Assembly: GCA_963669975.1 (NCBI GenBank)
Contig: CAVLJG010000001.1
Location: 43,239,232-43,303,231, forward strand
Reading direction: 5' to 3'
Length of the DNA: 64,000 nucleotides
Source of the DNA: Acanthoscelides obtectus
Taxonomy: Eukaryota > Arthropoda > Insecta > Coleoptera > Chrysomelidae
Shown in pieces: positions 63,460-64,000 of the stretch. Under the pieces are notes generated by a model. The model ran no database searches and was not told the origin of the DNA. It saw only the letters and a program-made list of their open reading frames with translations. The stretch's first letter is position 1; each line of letters begins with the position of its first letter. The position numbers were made by a program, and so were the translations under genes.

Positions 63460-64000
63460 TTTGTTGGACTTTATATACCCCTATAAGAGATATAACGTAG
63501 AGAGTAAACAGAAAATGGATGCTCGAGTTTGACTAACCCAGTTATGAAATTTTTACTCCTGTATATATTTGCATATAAAACATTTCGAATATTTACCATT
63601 GTTGTTAGTCATCTAAATTGTGACTCACCCGTAGAAACAATAAGTTATTTTCGAATGCAATTTCGATTTAATGTGATTCTAAACTTTTGCGCTACAAAGT
63701 CATATAATACGGTGAGGTTTCCTACGAGAAAATTACGAAAATCTCAAAAAATTTGAAAACATGTGATTAAAACAAAACTTTCACAATCTACTATGAAATG
63801 CAAATGTCAATGTTCAATATCCACTAGTGAGTCATTCAAGGGTGAGTCACTAACTTTTTCAAAGTATAATATGTAGTAAATAGAGAAACAGCTGTGAAAA
63901 ATTATCATGAATGACGCTACGGTATCTTATTTTATCTCGAGTAATTTTTTGGACGCGGGCATATAGCATTAGGTTGGCTATATTCAGGTCGAATATGTAA
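63460..64000. other. no feature seen
   Basis: AT-rich sequence without supported features. Confidence 0.35.

Overview
The window is animal nuclear DNA, most probably from an insect, and a beetle-like genome would fit. The evidence is AT-rich sequence, spliceosomal introns with GT/AG borders, poly(A) signals, and very heavy loading with Tc1/mariner elements, hAT elements and LINE relics. No operons, Shine-Dalgarno sites, CRISPR arrays or rRNA genes are visible, and no free-standing tRNA gene. Species cannot be named from the sequence.

Two host loci stand out. (1) A TRIM-NHL gene lies on the minus strand in 11 coding exons between 48,645 and 24,340. All splice junctions keep frame and give 688 residues: RING (C3HC4), B-box 2, coiled coil, filamin-type Ig and a six-bladed NHL propeller. 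This is the layout of TRIM2/TRIM3-type E3 ubiquitin ligases. Four of its five largest introns are swollen by transposons. (2) On the plus strand, at 11,454-20,616, there is a terminal exon with two C2H2 zinc fingers (11,454-11,806), then a decayed duplicate of that exon (13,285-13,590), then a four-exon 3' module ending in a BEN domain (14,348-20,445, poly(A) signal at 20,611). The zinc-finger exon and the first BEN-module exon start in the same phase, so they could be alternative 3' ends of one upstream gene, for example a BTB-type transcription factor whose common exons lie outside the window. That link is inference.

Layout: 1-1,729 DD41D element; 1,730-3,743 no gene, weak degenerate repeats; 3,744-5,106 Tc1-like element; 5,608-6,486 deleted mariner; 7,262-9,610 decayed arthropod ORF of unknown function, split by a LINE tail; 9,632-10,856 DD41D element; 11,454-20,640 zinc-finger/BEN locus, containing a DD41D relic (11,939-13,206), a DD41D element with an open 351-residue ORF (14,757-16,278) and a mariner nested in a mariner (16,346-18,882); 22,080-22,900 THAP-like and gag-like fragments; 24,137-48,664 TRIM-NHL gene with intronic DD41D, mariner, Tc1, SINE-like and MITE insertions; 50,150-51,900 decayed LINE; 54,304-56,355 hAT nested in hAT; 56,410-59,791 mariner fragment, LINE with reverse transcriptase, deleted mariner; 60,409-61,012 TIR element of unknown class; 61,013-64,000 almost featureless.

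No clearly new biological system is visible. The observations most worth checking are the possible zinc-finger versus BEN alternative ends with exon duplication around a transposon; a full-length DD41D transposase ORF whose second catalytic Asp is Glu; transposon-like termini at exactly the same offset (+13) after two 5' splice sites of the TRIM gene; a hAT inserted one base from the edge of another hAT; and a three-level nest at 35.7-37.8 kb.
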